Part shown: positions 35,229 through 44,133 of the stretch, one piece after another
Position numbering within the stretch: position 1 is the stretch's first letter
Layout of the letters: each line of letters starts with the position of its first letter
From: CAYPGT01 sp964512985
GTDB taxonomy: Bacteria; Cyanobacteriota; Vampirovibrionia; LMEP-6097
Reading direction: 5' to 3'
DNA: 64,000 nt
Assembly (NCBI GenBank): GCA_964512985.1
Contig: CAZELI010000004.1
Location: 18,961-82,960 of the forward strand
Notes under the pieces: model-generated
The model's input: only the letters and a program-made list of their open reading frames with translations
Told to the model about the DNA's origin: nothing
Databases searched by the model: none
Program-made: the position numbers and the translations under genes

Positions 35229-37130
35229 TTATAACGGTCTTTTAAACACTATATCCCCAATTTTTAATTCCGCTTTATCCCAATTGTTGACGGGTTTTGG
35301 AGTCCAGGTTTTGGAAGCAAGGCTGTTGGATTTTTGGATATTACATTCTTGGCAGCAAGCATATAAATTACGGGTGTCTTTGTTTAATTCAGGAAACTTA
35401 GAGGCTGGTAAGTGATGATCGTAGCTTGCTAAATGGCTATTTAATAAAGCAGGGTCAGAACACTTACTTAGAGCTTGTTTCACAGTATTAGGATGCAATA
35501 ATAATTTGCCGCAATAAACACAAGTGTAATGATCTTTCTGCCAGATTTCTTCTAACTGTTGTAGATTAGGTTTGGATTGAGGTCTAGAACTAAGAGTTTT
35601 ATTCGCTTTAACTTTGAAATTAGTTTCTAATAGTTCTCGTTTAAGTATGTCTTGTCCTAAGCTATGTAAGAAGGCTAGATAGCTCTCCTTAAGCCAGTTC
35701 TCACCGATAAAGTCCCCTCTGATAATTACTGATTGTTCGTTAGATTCTGGATCATTAATGACAATCTCGAAATTAGTTTTATTGCCAAGAGAGTTGATTA
35801 TAGTTTTCAATCCCTTCGTTAAAGTGATAGAAATATCGACAGAGCCAAACCTAGAAATAAATTTCCTCGCGTCTGCGCTTAGTCTATCTTCTGGTGATGA
35901 ATAAACAAAGTCATCACGATAGCTTTTTCGAGGTTCTAGATCGTTGAAGTTTTCATCTACTAGTTCCATCGCGACCTCTTCTTGAACGGTTTTTAGGATG
36001 CTCGATTTAAAATTTAGGTCGTTTTTATTGGCACGTAAGTAATGTTCACTGTTACTGATTAAAGCACTATTGAAACTACTATCGGCTAAGCTAGTTTGAC
36101 TTAGCTCATAATCTTTCATGCTAGGTTGGAATGATTTATTAGATTGATAATGACTGTCAGAGAGTGCTTTGGCTACCGCATCACCTACAAGAGTATATAT
36201 TTTATTGGTTTCGTGATATTTTACTTCCTGTTTATTAGGATGAACATTTACATCCACATCTTCCTTAGGTAATTCTAGATGTATTACAGCGATGGGGTAT
36301 TTTCCAGTACCTAGTATATCCTTGTAGACCGCTTCTACAGCGGAACGAAGGATGTAACACTTGAGGATGCGATTGTTTACTATAGTGAATATTCCGCGTT
36401 TGTCAGAGCGGAAGACGTAAGCCTTACTACTATAGCCAGTAACTTTAAGAGGTCCTCTTGAAAGACTAACTTCTACTAATCCATCACAGATCTCATCAGA
36501 GAAGATCTCCGCTAAGACTGTTTTAATATTATTACTCCCAGAAGTTTTAAGGTTGGATTTGTGATCTATAGTTAAGCTGAAAGCCACTGCTGGATTAGCA
36601 ATAGCTAAAGATCTTACTGTATCGATAATATTAGTACGTTCTTTATTATTAGATTTAAGAAACTTAAGTCTGGCAGGTGTATTGAAGAAAAGATCATCTA
36701 TAACTATATTGGTACCATTACTAGCACCTGTCATAGTGATATCTTCTTTACCGTTTTCTATATAAATTTTAGTTGCGTGCTTATCTTCTTTTCTTTTACT
36801 AATACAAGTTAGTTTAGATACGGCTGCAATACTAGCGAGCGCTTCACCGCGAAAGCCATTAGTCATTAAGGCATGTAAATCTTCTATAGTGGAGATCTTA
36901 CTAGTGGCATGACGTTTAAAAGCCAGAGATAATTCATCAGGAGAGATACCAGAACCATTATCTACAACTTGGATCTTAAGTAATTGCTTAGAAACATCTA
37001 TGTCTATCTTGCTAGCTTGGGCATCTATGCTATTCTCTACTAATTCTTTAATGATCGAACTAGGGCCTTCTACGACTTCACCTGCAGCGATTTGATTAGC
37101 GATATGTTCAGGCAATACTATAATTGGCAC
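35229..37130 (-). CDS. mutL: DNA mismatch repair protein MutL with C-terminal HNH domain
   Basis: Numbered from the ATG at 37160, residues 15-340 are the GHKL ATPase: NQIAAGEVVEGPSS, catalytic E39 and N43 in IKELVENSIDA, DNGSGI and FRGEAL. The preferred start is GTG at 37130 (reading MPIIVLPEHIANQIAAG), as in typical MutL; the upstream ATG belongs to repeat B4. The C-terminus has no DQHAxxExxxxE endonuclease motif. Instead, residues ~540-615 are HNH-like: C547, C550, D581-H582-H583 in DHHLPASKFPE, and C603, C606, N607 in CCQECNIQKSN. The linker at ~440-500 may keep a small dimerisation region. This may be a MutL with a substituted nicking domain. Confidence 0.93.
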   Translation of the reverse strand: MPIIVLPEHIANQIAAGEVVEGPSSIIKELVENSIDAQASKIDIDVSKQLLKIQVVDNGSGISPDELSLAFKRHATSKISTIEDLHALMTNGFRGEALASIAAVSKLTCISKRKEDKHATKIYIENGKEDITMTGASNGTNIVIDDLFFNTPARLKFLKSNNKERTNIIDTVRSLAIANPAVAFSLTIDHKSNLKTSGSNNIKTVLAEIFSDEICDGLVEVSLSRGPLKVTGYSSKAYVFRSDKRGIFTIVNNRILKCYILRSAVEAVYKDILGTGKYPIAVIHLELPKEDVDVNVHPNKQEVKYHETNKIYTLVGDAVAKALSDSHYQSNKSFQPSMKDYELSQTSLADSSFNSALISNSEHYLRANKNDLNFKSSILKTVQEEVAMELVDENFNDLEPRKSYRDDFVYSSPEDRLSADARKFISRFGSVDISITLTKGLKTIINSLGNKTNFEIVINDPESNEQSVIIRGDFIGENWLKESYLAFLHSLGQDILKRELLETNFKVKANKTLSSRPQSKPNLQQLEEIWQKDHYTCVYCGKLLLHPNTVKQALSKCSDPALLNSHLASYDHHLPASKFPELNKDTRNLYACCQECNIQKSNSLASKTWTPKPVNNWDKAELKIGDIVFKRPL

Positions 37131-37154
37131 AATATTAATTTTAGCGTAAATGCA

Positions 37155-37269
37155 CGTCATCCTGAGGAGCCTACGAAGTAGGCGACGTCAGGATCCACTT
37201 CTCATAAAGTTACTTTCAATAAATAGTGGATCCTTACGTCGCAACCTACGGTTGCTCCTCAGGATGACG
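37155..37269. repeat. family B palindromic element, copy B4, between mutL and uvrB
   Basis: The outer stem is CGTCATCCTGAGGAG/CTCCTCAGGATGACG. Side hairpins are CCTACGAAGTAGG and GCAACCTACGGTTGC, and the inner stem is GGATCCACT. It fills the divergent promoter region of the two repair genes and supplies an in-frame ATG on the mutL side. Confidence 0.9.
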
Positions 37270-37303
37270 GGATTTGAATACTCTGCTTGCTATAATTTCT
37301 ATA

Positions 37304-39397
37304 GTGCCTAATATAGAGACCAAACATCAGTTCAAAGTTACTAGTAAGTTTAAACCTGCTGGCGAGCAGCCGCATGCAATAGCAGAGATCTCTGAGAGAA
37401 TAGATCAAGGTGTAAATAAACAAATTTTGTTAGGAATCACTGGATCAGGTAAAACTTTTACGGTGGCTAATATTATAGAGAAAACTCAGAAACCAGCACT
37501 GGTATTGGCTCATAACAAAACTCTAGCTGGACAGCTTTGTAATGAGTTTAAAGAGTTTTTCCCAGAGAATAAGGTAGAGTATTTTATTAGTTATTATGAT
37601 TATTATCAACCAGAGAGCTATATCCCACACTCTGACACATATATAGAGAAGACAGCGAAGGTTAATGATGATATAGATAGATTGCGCTATTCCACGACTA
37701 GAGCGATTTTTGAGCGTAATGATGTGATAGTAGTAGCTTCTGTGAGTTGCATTTATGGTCTAGGTATTCCAGAGCTATATTATGAATCGGCTATTAGTTT
37801 AGAGATAGGCATGGAAATAGATCTCAAGCGCTTCTTAGATAAATTAGTAGCAGTTCAATATAGGCGTAATGATATTCAGTTAGCGCGTGGTTTATTTAGG
37901 GTCCGAGGCGAGATAGTAGAAATTCACCAACCTGATGAAGAAAGGATCTTACGTATAGAATTCTTTGGTGATGAGATAGAAAGGTTATCTCATCTGGATC
38001 CTCTGACAGGTGAGATTCTTGAAACTCTGGATAGCGTAAAGGTCTTTCCTGCTAAGCATTATGTCACTGATGAAGAGACCTTAGAGAAAGCGATTGAGCA
38101 GATCGAGAAAGAATTGCATGAACGATTAAACGAATTGAAAAAATATGGTAAGGATGTAGAGGCTCAAAGATTATTACAAAGAACTAAATATGATATCGAG
38201 ATGATGCGTGAAGTCGGTTATTGTACGGGCATTGAAAACTATTCCAGAATATTAGAGAATAGGGCTCCAGGCACTGCGCCGCAGGTGCTAATCGATTATA
38301 TGAACCGTCGTTATGGTGAGGATGGTTGGACTTGTTTTATAGATGAATCACATATGACCTTACCTCAGTTAAGAGCTATGTATCATGGGGATTTTAGTCG
38401 TAAGTCAGTATTAGTAGATTATGGATTCCGTTTACCATGCGCTATAGACAATAGACCGCTTAAATATGATGAGTTTAGTGCGCGAGTTAAGAATATTGTT
38501 TACATCTCTGCTACACCTGGTAATGAAGAATTAGAAGCTTGCCCTAATCCAACAGAATTAATCATTCGTCCGACTGGACTCTTAGATCCAGTGTTAGAGA
38601 TAGTTCCGACTACAGGACAAATAGACCGCTTAATGGAAGAGATTAATCTTAATATTAATAAGAAATTGAATCTTGAACAATGTGACATAGATCCAGGTAC
38701 CTATTACCCTAAAAATGAAAAAGTTATTGTTAATACTTTGACTAAAAAAATGGCAGAAGATTTAAGTGAGTATTTGTTCGAGCATGATATTAAAGCTAGA
38801 TACTTACATAGTGAAATTAAATCCTTAGAGAGAATGAAGATACTTAATGATCTACGAAAGGATGAATATGATGTACTTGTGGGTGTTAATCTTCTCAGGG
38901 AAGGTATTGATCTTCCAGAGGTATCCTTGGTTTGCATTATGGATGCTGATAAAGAGGGCTTCTTAAGAAATCATCGTACTTTAATTCAGATGATTGGTCG
39001 TGCAGCGCGTAACGTCAATGCTAGGGTATTGCTGTTCGCTGATAGGATCACAGATAGCATGGCTAAAGCAATAGATGAAACTAATAGACGAAGAGAATTG
39101 CAAATTCAATACAACTTAGAGCATGATATCACTCCTAAGACTATTCTTAAGTCGGTTTCTAATCCACTTCTGGAGGCTTTTGATAAACTTGATGAAGAAG
39201 AGAGAGTAGCAGCTGATGCGTTAATGCAAAGCATCTCTAATAAACCTATTGGACAAATGTCTAAGAAAGATTTAATTCGTGCGATTGATCGTATGGAAGA
39301 AGAGATGCATAATTCTGCTAAGCTTTTAGACTTTGAGAATGCTGCTAAATATAGAGATCAATTAAGATCATTGCGTGAAAAGTTAGAGGAGAAATGA
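37304..39397 (+). CDS. uvrB: excinuclease ABC subunit UvrB
   Basis: Damage-verifying helicase-like subunit of nucleotide excision repair, ~697 residues from the GTG at 37304 (MPNIETKHQFKVTSKFKPAGEQP, read in parts). An in-frame TTG at 37274 would add 10 residues that overlap the promoter-like TATAAT at 37291. Walker A is GITGSGKTFTV. The beta-hairpin YYDYYQPESY, helicase motifs through GVNLLREGIDLPEVS and IQMIGRAARN, and the C-terminal UVR motif (LDFENAAKYRDQLRSL) are all present. It is divergent from mutL across repeat B4. Confidence 0.96.
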   Translation: MPNIETKHQFKVTSKFKPAGEQPHAIAEISERIDQGVNKQILLGITGSGKTFTVANIIEKTQKPALVLAHNKTLAGQLCNEFKEFFPENKVEYFISYYDYYQPESYIPHSDTYIEKTAKVNDDIDRLRYSTTRAIFERNDVIVVASVSCIYGLGIPELYYESAISLEIGMEIDLKRFLDKLVAVQYRRNDIQLARGLFRVRGEIVEIHQPDEERILRIEFFGDEIERLSHLDPLTGEILETLDSVKVFPAKHYVTDEETLEKAIEQIEKELHERLNELKKYGKDVEAQRLLQRTKYDIEMMREVGYCTGIENYSRILENRAPGTAPQVLIDYMNRRYGEDGWTCFIDESHMTLPQLRAMYHGDFSRKSVLVDYGFRLPCAIDNRPLKYDEFSARVKNIVYISATPGNEELEACPNPTELIIRPTGLLDPVLEIVPTTGQIDRLMEEINLNINKKLNLEQCDIDPGTYYPKNEKVIVNTLTKKMAEDLSEYLFEHDIKARYLHSEIKSLERMKILNDLRKDEYDVLVGVNLLREGIDLPEVSLVCIMDADKEGFLRNHRTLIQMIGRAARNVNARVLLFADRITDSMAKAIDETNRRRELQIQYNLEHDITPKTILKSVSNPLLEAFDKLDEEERVAADALMQSISNKPIGQMSKKDLIRAIDRMEEEMHNSAKLLDFENAAKYRDQLRSLREKLEEK

Positions 39398-39415
39398 AAT
39401 TTTATTCTCAAGAGC

Positions 39416-40177
39416 TTAATCACCTACTCCAGCACCAACTGGTGCTATCGTTTCTGTTTCCTCTCTAGCATTATCGTTCCTATGGCTACTTCTTTCTGCC
39501 TTAGAGCTGCTAGAGTCTTCTTTAGCCGCCGCCGCATCAGCTGCATTCTTATCTATTAGACTTGATATTTTTTGTAGACCTTCTTTAATTGGATTATAGA
39601 AAGTTCTACTTATTAAGCCTGATTGATTTTCATCCTTAGTTAAATTATCAGCAACAGTTTTAAAGTCAGCGATAAGTTTTGTTATATCTTCGTCTTTGAC
39701 GGGTTTACCTTCACTTAAACTATCTTGAGCAGAAGCAATCCTACCAATTAATGACTGCATTTCACTTTGTCGTTCTCTACTCACACCAACCTTCTCTAGC
39801 GCGTCCGCTGACGAGATTGCAGCTTCTTCCCTGGCATCGGCTACTTCAGTCTTAGCTTGGTTTACTTGAGCTAGAGTTGCTTGCCGTTGGGCCTTTAAAT
39901 CTTGAAGAGCTGCCTGGTCAACTACAGTTTTAGTTTTACCACATGCTCCTCCATCCACCTCTTTGGTTGGTGGAGTACCTATCTTTTCATTGACACTATC
40001 TAAGTTTAATTGTTTTGTTTCTAGTAAACTTTCTTTGGCAGAAATTGCATTTTGAGCTTGAGCAGCCTTAGAAGCTGCTAGATCAGAAGCTAAATTTCCA
40101 TTTGAAATTTCAGAACTTTTAGCACTTACGTCCTGTATAGCTTGCTTTAATTGTGATTTGATACTTGTTTCTACCAT
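39416..40177 (-). CDS. coiled-coil protein, paralogue of the 42345-43805 product
   Basis: A 253-residue, Ala/Gln/Lys/Glu-rich protein with long predicted coiled coil and no signal peptide. Residues ~68-145 share with the product of the operon's first gene the pattern PPTKxV, then GKTKTVVD, LQ/LKAQ, QAKTEVADAREEA and ALEKVGVSxxxQ, so the two are clearly paralogous. The C-terminal tail is Ser/Glu rich and disordered. Last gene of the four-gene operon, 12 bases after its neighbour. Function unknown; similarity to needle or translocator proteins of secretion systems is only in general composition. Confidence 0.7.
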   Translation of the reverse strand: MVETSIKSQLKQAIQDVSAKSSEISNGNLASDLAASKAAQAQNAISAKESLLETKQLNLDSVNEKIGTPPTKEVDGGACGKTKTVVDQAALQDLKAQRQATLAQVNQAKTEVADAREEAAISSADALEKVGVSRERQSEMQSLIGRIASAQDSLSEGKPVKDEDITKLIADFKTVADNLTKDENQSGLISRTFYNPIKEGLQKISSLIDKNAADAAAAKEDSSSSKAERSSHRNDNAREETETIAPVGAGVGD

Positions 40178-40189
40178 TATTTCCCGTCC

Positions 40190-41680
40190 CTATGCTTGTC
40201 CGTTTGGTACAGCGTCTGCTGCTGATCCTCCTAAGATATCAGTACTTTGTCTAATCAGACCACGAGCTTGATCTAAAGTTACTGAAGAATTGATACTATT
40301 TTTAAACTGAGTAAAGGCATCACTTGATCTACCACTTGTGTCAGTATTGGTTGGACTAGTGGGACCTCTACCACTATGATCCTCTTGAGGACCAACATAA
40401 TTATAGATAGTTCCACCTTGATTTAAACCAAGCTCAGTGAGTGCGTTTTGGCTTCTTTGGATAGCTAATTGATATGACTCAATACCTTTGCCTCTTGGAT
40501 CTTTTCCTCCGCCTATATCATCAAATGATTCAAAAATTCCAGTAGGAGTGAAGCGTCCAAAGTTTGCTGAGTTTGGATCTAAATCATATTCCCCTTTTTG
40601 AAAACCAGGTACTCCATTATCTTCAGAATAGTGTAGAGGTGCTGGTGCTTTTCCACTAGCAATATCACTAACATTAGTCTTGAATATTAAATCTACAAAC
40701 TCTTCTAAATGTGCTTTATTCGTTAAATCATATGGCACACTCATTGCATGGCCGTCAGCATCAAACTCGGTCGTAGTCAGTCCACCAGACATTTTTTTTA
40801 GTTCATCTACAAATCTAAACTTGACATCTAATAGATCTTTAAGATCTCCATCTTCAACTTTGGTACCTAAATGACCACTCTCTTTGTCAATTTTAATTAA
40901 TGGTTCACCTTCTGCACCTTTAATAGGATCGCCATTCTCATCCCGAGGTACTTCAAGCATGAAGTAATCATCACCTTCTTTGATAAAAAATTGAGTACCT
41001 AATTTTTTACCATCTTTATCTTGAAGTCCTTCTACTTCCATGACTCCATCGTTTAGTAGAGCCTTGGCTCCGTCTTGCATGAACTTATCAAAGTTCTGGG
41101 TGAATTTTACTTTCAATTCTTGAAGTTGCTTCTCTGATAAATTTGGATTTTCGATACCAAGCTCGTTAAGCATTTGTCTTAGAACCTGAATCTTAGCTTC
41201 AAACACACGAGATCTAGACATCTCTTTCTGAGCGACTTTGGCTTCCTGCTTACCCATAATACTATGCCTAGTTGCTTCTTCTAAAGCTTGCTCTGCAAGA
41301 CCAAGAAGCTTCTTGCCTTGGTTTCTATCAATAGCACCTTCAGCTACTTTCTCTACGCCTTTAACCATCATCTTGAGTCCTGGACCTTGAACAAAAGGTA
41401 GCGCCATCATCGCTGCACCCATAGCAATAAACCCCATTCCTACACCAGTTTTGATCGAACCAGTCATCATGAAGGTTTGACCTTGTTGTTTATTCTGTTC
41501 AGCACCACTAGCCATATATTTAGCTACAGCTTGTTGTCTCTCTTGACTTTCTTTTGCAACATCTGCAAGAAAAGCACTTTGGTCTTTTAGATCTTGGTAA
41601 GATTGAATTGTACCTTCTTGGCTCAATCTACTGTTTGAACTAATTGCTTGTGTTGCTTGCTCTTGTATGCTGTTTCCCAT
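40190..41680 (-). CDS. coiled-coil protein with a Gly/Met-rich hydrophobic segment (translocator-like)
   Basis: A 496-residue unrecognised protein. A Gln/Ser-rich N-terminus is followed by one hydrophobic stretch (about residues 70-105: MMTGSIKTGVGMGFIAMGAAMMALPF, read in parts) and then a coiled coil (GLAEQALEEATRHSIMGKQEAKVAQKEM). There is no N-terminal signal peptide. A central internal Gly-rich hydrophobic segment next to a coiled coil is the general plan of type III translocator proteins, but I cannot show homology. The rest is a soluble domain with many Asp-Gly turns. Third gene of the operon. Confidence 0.65.
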   Translation of the reverse strand: MGNSIQEQATQAISSNSRLSQEGTIQSYQDLKDQSAFLADVAKESQERQQAVAKYMASGAEQNKQQGQTFMMTGSIKTGVGMGFIAMGAAMMALPFVQGPGLKMMVKGVEKVAEGAIDRNQGKKLLGLAEQALEEATRHSIMGKQEAKVAQKEMSRSRVFEAKIQVLRQMLNELGIENPNLSEKQLQELKVKFTQNFDKFMQDGAKALLNDGVMEVEGLQDKDGKKLGTQFFIKEGDDYFMLEVPRDENGDPIKGAEGEPLIKIDKESGHLGTKVEDGDLKDLLDVKFRFVDELKKMSGGLTTTEFDADGHAMSVPYDLTNKAHLEEFVDLIFKTNVSDIASGKAPAPLHYSEDNGVPGFQKGEYDLDPNSANFGRFTPTGIFESFDDIGGGKDPRGKGIESYQLAIQRSQNALTELGLNQGGTIYNYVGPQEDHSGRGPTSPTNTDTSGRSSDAFTQFKNSINSSVTLDQARGLIRQSTDILGGSAADAVPNGQA

Positions 41681-41704
41681 GTCTTGCTCCTTGACTAATG
41701 TACC

Positions 41705-42340
41705 TTAAGAAAAATATGTTTCTGCAACTAAACCTCTATCTATCATTGCTTTAGCTATGCTTTTTGCATTTTTGAAACTAGTTCCTTCCCATAAAAATTT
41801 AAAGGTATTAATATAGTCTCTAAATACTTTTTTGTAGGCTTTAATATGCCAGATAATGAATCTAGCTGCTGTATCTGAATCTAAGTGATATAGAGGAATA
41901 TGCTTGAGAACATAGTCATTCTTAAACATTTCTTTGGCTAAGCGTAGAGTCCTAACATCTTTCAAGTTTATATCTATTGAATTAGATGCTTGAATTTGAA
42001 TTGCTTTTATTTCTGCTTCTGATAATTTTTCTTTATCCCTGATATATTTATCGTTAGGCATACTGAAGATATTGATATGATTAGCTTCTTCGTCAAGGCA
42101 ATTATAAATAACTTTGCCATGGTCAACTTCTATCGTTACCATCCAGAACCCGGTCTTATCGTCATTCTCGGCACTAATCATTACTGTGCCACTGTTTAAA
42201 TCTGCTCCCTTGCGAAAATGTTCTTCTTGAGCCACTGCTGCTCTTAAAACTTCCATGATATTAGGCTTGCCAGAATAAATCTCTAGAAGCTTCTCTTCAT
42301 ATAGTTTAGTTTTTTGTAGATATGTTGTTAATGTTACCAT
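41705..42340 (-). CDS. hypothetical protein of the coiled-coil operon
   Basis: A 211-residue soluble protein. The N-terminal half looks alpha/beta (SGTVMISAENDDKTGFWMVTIEVDHGKVIYNCL, read in parts) and the C-terminal half is helical and aromatic (FIIWHIKAYKKVFRDYINTFKFLW). Unrecognised. It sits 4 bases after the first operon gene and 24 before the translocator-like gene. Dedicated chaperones often occupy such a position, but the size and fold do not let me claim that. Confidence 0.65.
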   Translation of the reverse strand: MVTLTTYLQKTKLYEEKLLEIYSGKPNIMEVLRAAVAQEEHFRKGADLNSGTVMISAENDDKTGFWMVTIEVDHGKVIYNCLDEEANHINIFSMPNDKYIRDKEKLSEAEIKAIQIQASNSIDINLKDVRTLRLAKEMFKNDYVLKHIPLYHLDSDTAARFIIWHIKAYKKVFRDYINTFKFLWEGTSFKNAKSIAKAMIDRGLVAETYFS

Positions 42341-42344
42341 GTTA

Positions 42345-43805
42345 TTACCTTCTTCCTCCTCTCGCTAATGGTGAGTTTGCATACTGACCACCGTACCCAG
42401 AACCCACTCCTGTACCTGCTCCTACAGCACTACCTGAGTTTGTTGAAGCTAGTCCATAGTTTTCTGACAATGTATCTACCAACACATTAGTATCATCTAT
42501 TAATAATTTCACATCGTCATCAGAAACTGAACCACCACTACTTAGAACTTGATCCATTACTCTTAGTCTCTCTCCAATAGCATTCAAGGCTTTATGATCT
42601 ATATCAGTAAGTCCTTTAAAGTTGTTAGGATTTGCGATAGCTGCAACTCTGCCTGCAACATCATTAAATCCATCTAGGTTACCAGTTTGTCCACTACGAG
42701 TTAAGTTCTTAACAATAGATTCGGCATGAGTTGACATAGTATCAAACTCTATAGTCAGTAAGCTATTGAAATCTCCTCCACCAGAGGATAGAGTAGTACC
42801 TAACGCACTACTATCATTAATTAGTTTGCTAATATCTTCAGCTGTGATATCTCTGTTTCTATTTACATTGTTGATCAAGTTATTAACCTGATCCATTACT
42901 TTAGTCATCTTCGCTTCATCTTCAGTATTGAAAGCTCCTAAGAACTTAGCATCTGGACTATTTGGTGAGTGTTTCGCAATATTAATCTGAGCATCTTGAA
43001 GTAGTGATTTGGTTACACCGTCAATAATTGGATCTGATCCATCTGGCCCTGGACTAGACAATCTATCGATTAGAGTAGTCATGCCTTGATCATAATCTTC
43101 AAAGAATTTTGAATAGTTTGATGACTTATCTCCAGCAGGAATGGTATAAGCAGATGGAGTTGTTGCTTTAACGAATTTATCCTGGATCTCAGTCATGCCA
43201 CCAGTTACTTCTTTCCAGAAGTCAGCTAACTGCGTGTTTGCTGCATCTGGTAACTCTTCTCCAAGAACACCAATTTGCTCTACTGCAGTTTTAAGTTTGT
43301 CTTGGAATTCATCTCCTTCCAAATTAGTTTGTGGATCATCAGCCATGGTTTTGAGTTGTGACATTAAATCAGACAGGTCACTCATAGAGTTTTGTTGATC
43401 CTCGCTAATTCCAGCTCCCTCTAAAGCTTGTGAAGTTAATCGTTCTGCTTCAGCTCTAGCGTCCTCTACTGTTTGCTTAGCTTGTTGAATTTGTACGTCA
43501 GCAGCTCTTACTTGAGCTTGTAATTTATCTTTCTCAACTTCATCTACTACTGTTTTAGTACCACCCTTCTTCCTCTCTGATTGAACTTGTTTGGTAGGAG
43601 GAGGTGATAATTTATCTTCAGCTTGATTCTTAGTCATTTCTGCACTAGTCACAGAAGCTTCTGAAGATTTAACTCTGTCATTAGCAGCTTGAATTTGTGA
43701 ATCTAAAATTCTTTGATCTCTGTCACTAGCCGTGGCCTCATCAACCTTACCTTGGGCTTTGGTTATAGCCGATTTGATGTCAGAGATTGATACTTTTATT
43801 GGCAT
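42345..43805 (-). CDS. coiled-coil protein, first gene of a four-gene operon
   Basis: A 486-residue protein from the ATG at 43805, chosen because AGAGGA lies six bases upstream; the longer frame begins inside a 22-base palindrome. Residues ~1-150 are coiled coil and paralogous to the product of the last operon gene (PPTKQV, GGTKTVVD, QAKQTVEDARAEAE, ALEGAGISEDQQ). The C-terminal ~330 residues are helical and Asp/Asn/Leu rich, ending in a Gly-rich tail. No signal peptide or membrane segment. Function unknown. Confidence 0.7.
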   Translation of the reverse strand: MPIKVSISDIKSAITKAQGKVDEATASDRDQRILDSQIQAANDRVKSSEASVTSAEMTKNQAEDKLSPPPTKQVQSERKKGGTKTVVDEVEKDKLQAQVRAADVQIQQAKQTVEDARAEAERLTSQALEGAGISEDQQNSMSDLSDLMSQLKTMADDPQTNLEGDEFQDKLKTAVEQIGVLGEELPDAANTQLADFWKEVTGGMTEIQDKFVKATTPSAYTIPAGDKSSNYSKFFEDYDQGMTTLIDRLSSPGPDGSDPIIDGVTKSLLQDAQINIAKHSPNSPDAKFLGAFNTEDEAKMTKVMDQVNNLINNVNRNRDITAEDISKLINDSSALGTTLSSGGGDFNSLLTIEFDTMSTHAESIVKNLTRSGQTGNLDGFNDVAGRVAAIANPNNFKGLTDIDHKALNAIGERLRVMDQVLSSGGSVSDDDVKLLIDDTNVLVDTLSENYGLASTNSGSAVGAGTGVGSGYGGQYANSPLARGGRR

Positions 43806-43823
43806 ATCTAGTCCTCTTGCAAA

Positions 43824-43874
43824 TACCAATCTCTAGAGATTGGTACCCTGGACTATAATTAACCTATGTAGGTT
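43824..43874 (-). promoter_or_regulatory. two palindromes upstream of the coiled-coil operon
   Basis: A perfect 22-base palindrome at 43824-43845 (centre TCTCTAGAGA) lies just before the ribosome binding site, and a perfect 6-2-6 palindrome AACCTATGTAGGTT lies at 43861-43874. TATAGT sits between them on the minus strand as a possible -10 element. One or both could be repressor sites. Confidence 0.55.
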
Positions 43875-43944
43875 AAGCCTTGGTTAAGTATTTGAACAAT
43901 ATTTGAAATATCCTGAATTCATGTAGCTATTTAACTTATAATCT

Positions 43945-44107
43945 GTCAATTTAAGGAGACCGATACCCGTTGCTGTCATTGCGAGGAGCGCGCAGCGCGA
44001 CGAAGCAATCCACTCTACGGCGAGTATGATTATGGCTTTAGAGTGGATTGCTTCGCTCCACTTCGTTCCGCTCGCAATGACGGATTACGGGTATCGGTTC
44101 CCTTAAG
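43945..44107. repeat. family C palindromic element with shared outer arms
   Basis: The core 43975-44081 has the outer stem GTCATTGCGAG/CTCGCAATGAC, inner stem GAAGCAATCCACTCTA/TAGAGTGGATTGCTTC and side hairpins CGCGCAGCGCG and TCCACTTCGTTCCG-like. Longer arms GACCGATACCCGT (43958) and ACGGGTATCGGT (44087) enclose it. Repeats of the GTCATTGCGAGGAGC type are, as I recall, widespread in unrelated bacteria. It occupies most of the 304-base gap between the operon and the ycf45-like gene. Confidence 0.85.
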
Positions 44108-44133
44108 GTGATCTATATAAAAATGAAAAGTAG

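Noticed and set aside
35218..35415. Plus-strand frame of 65 residues within the mutL 3' end
   Set aside because: Antisense shadow of the HNH-encoding part of mutL.
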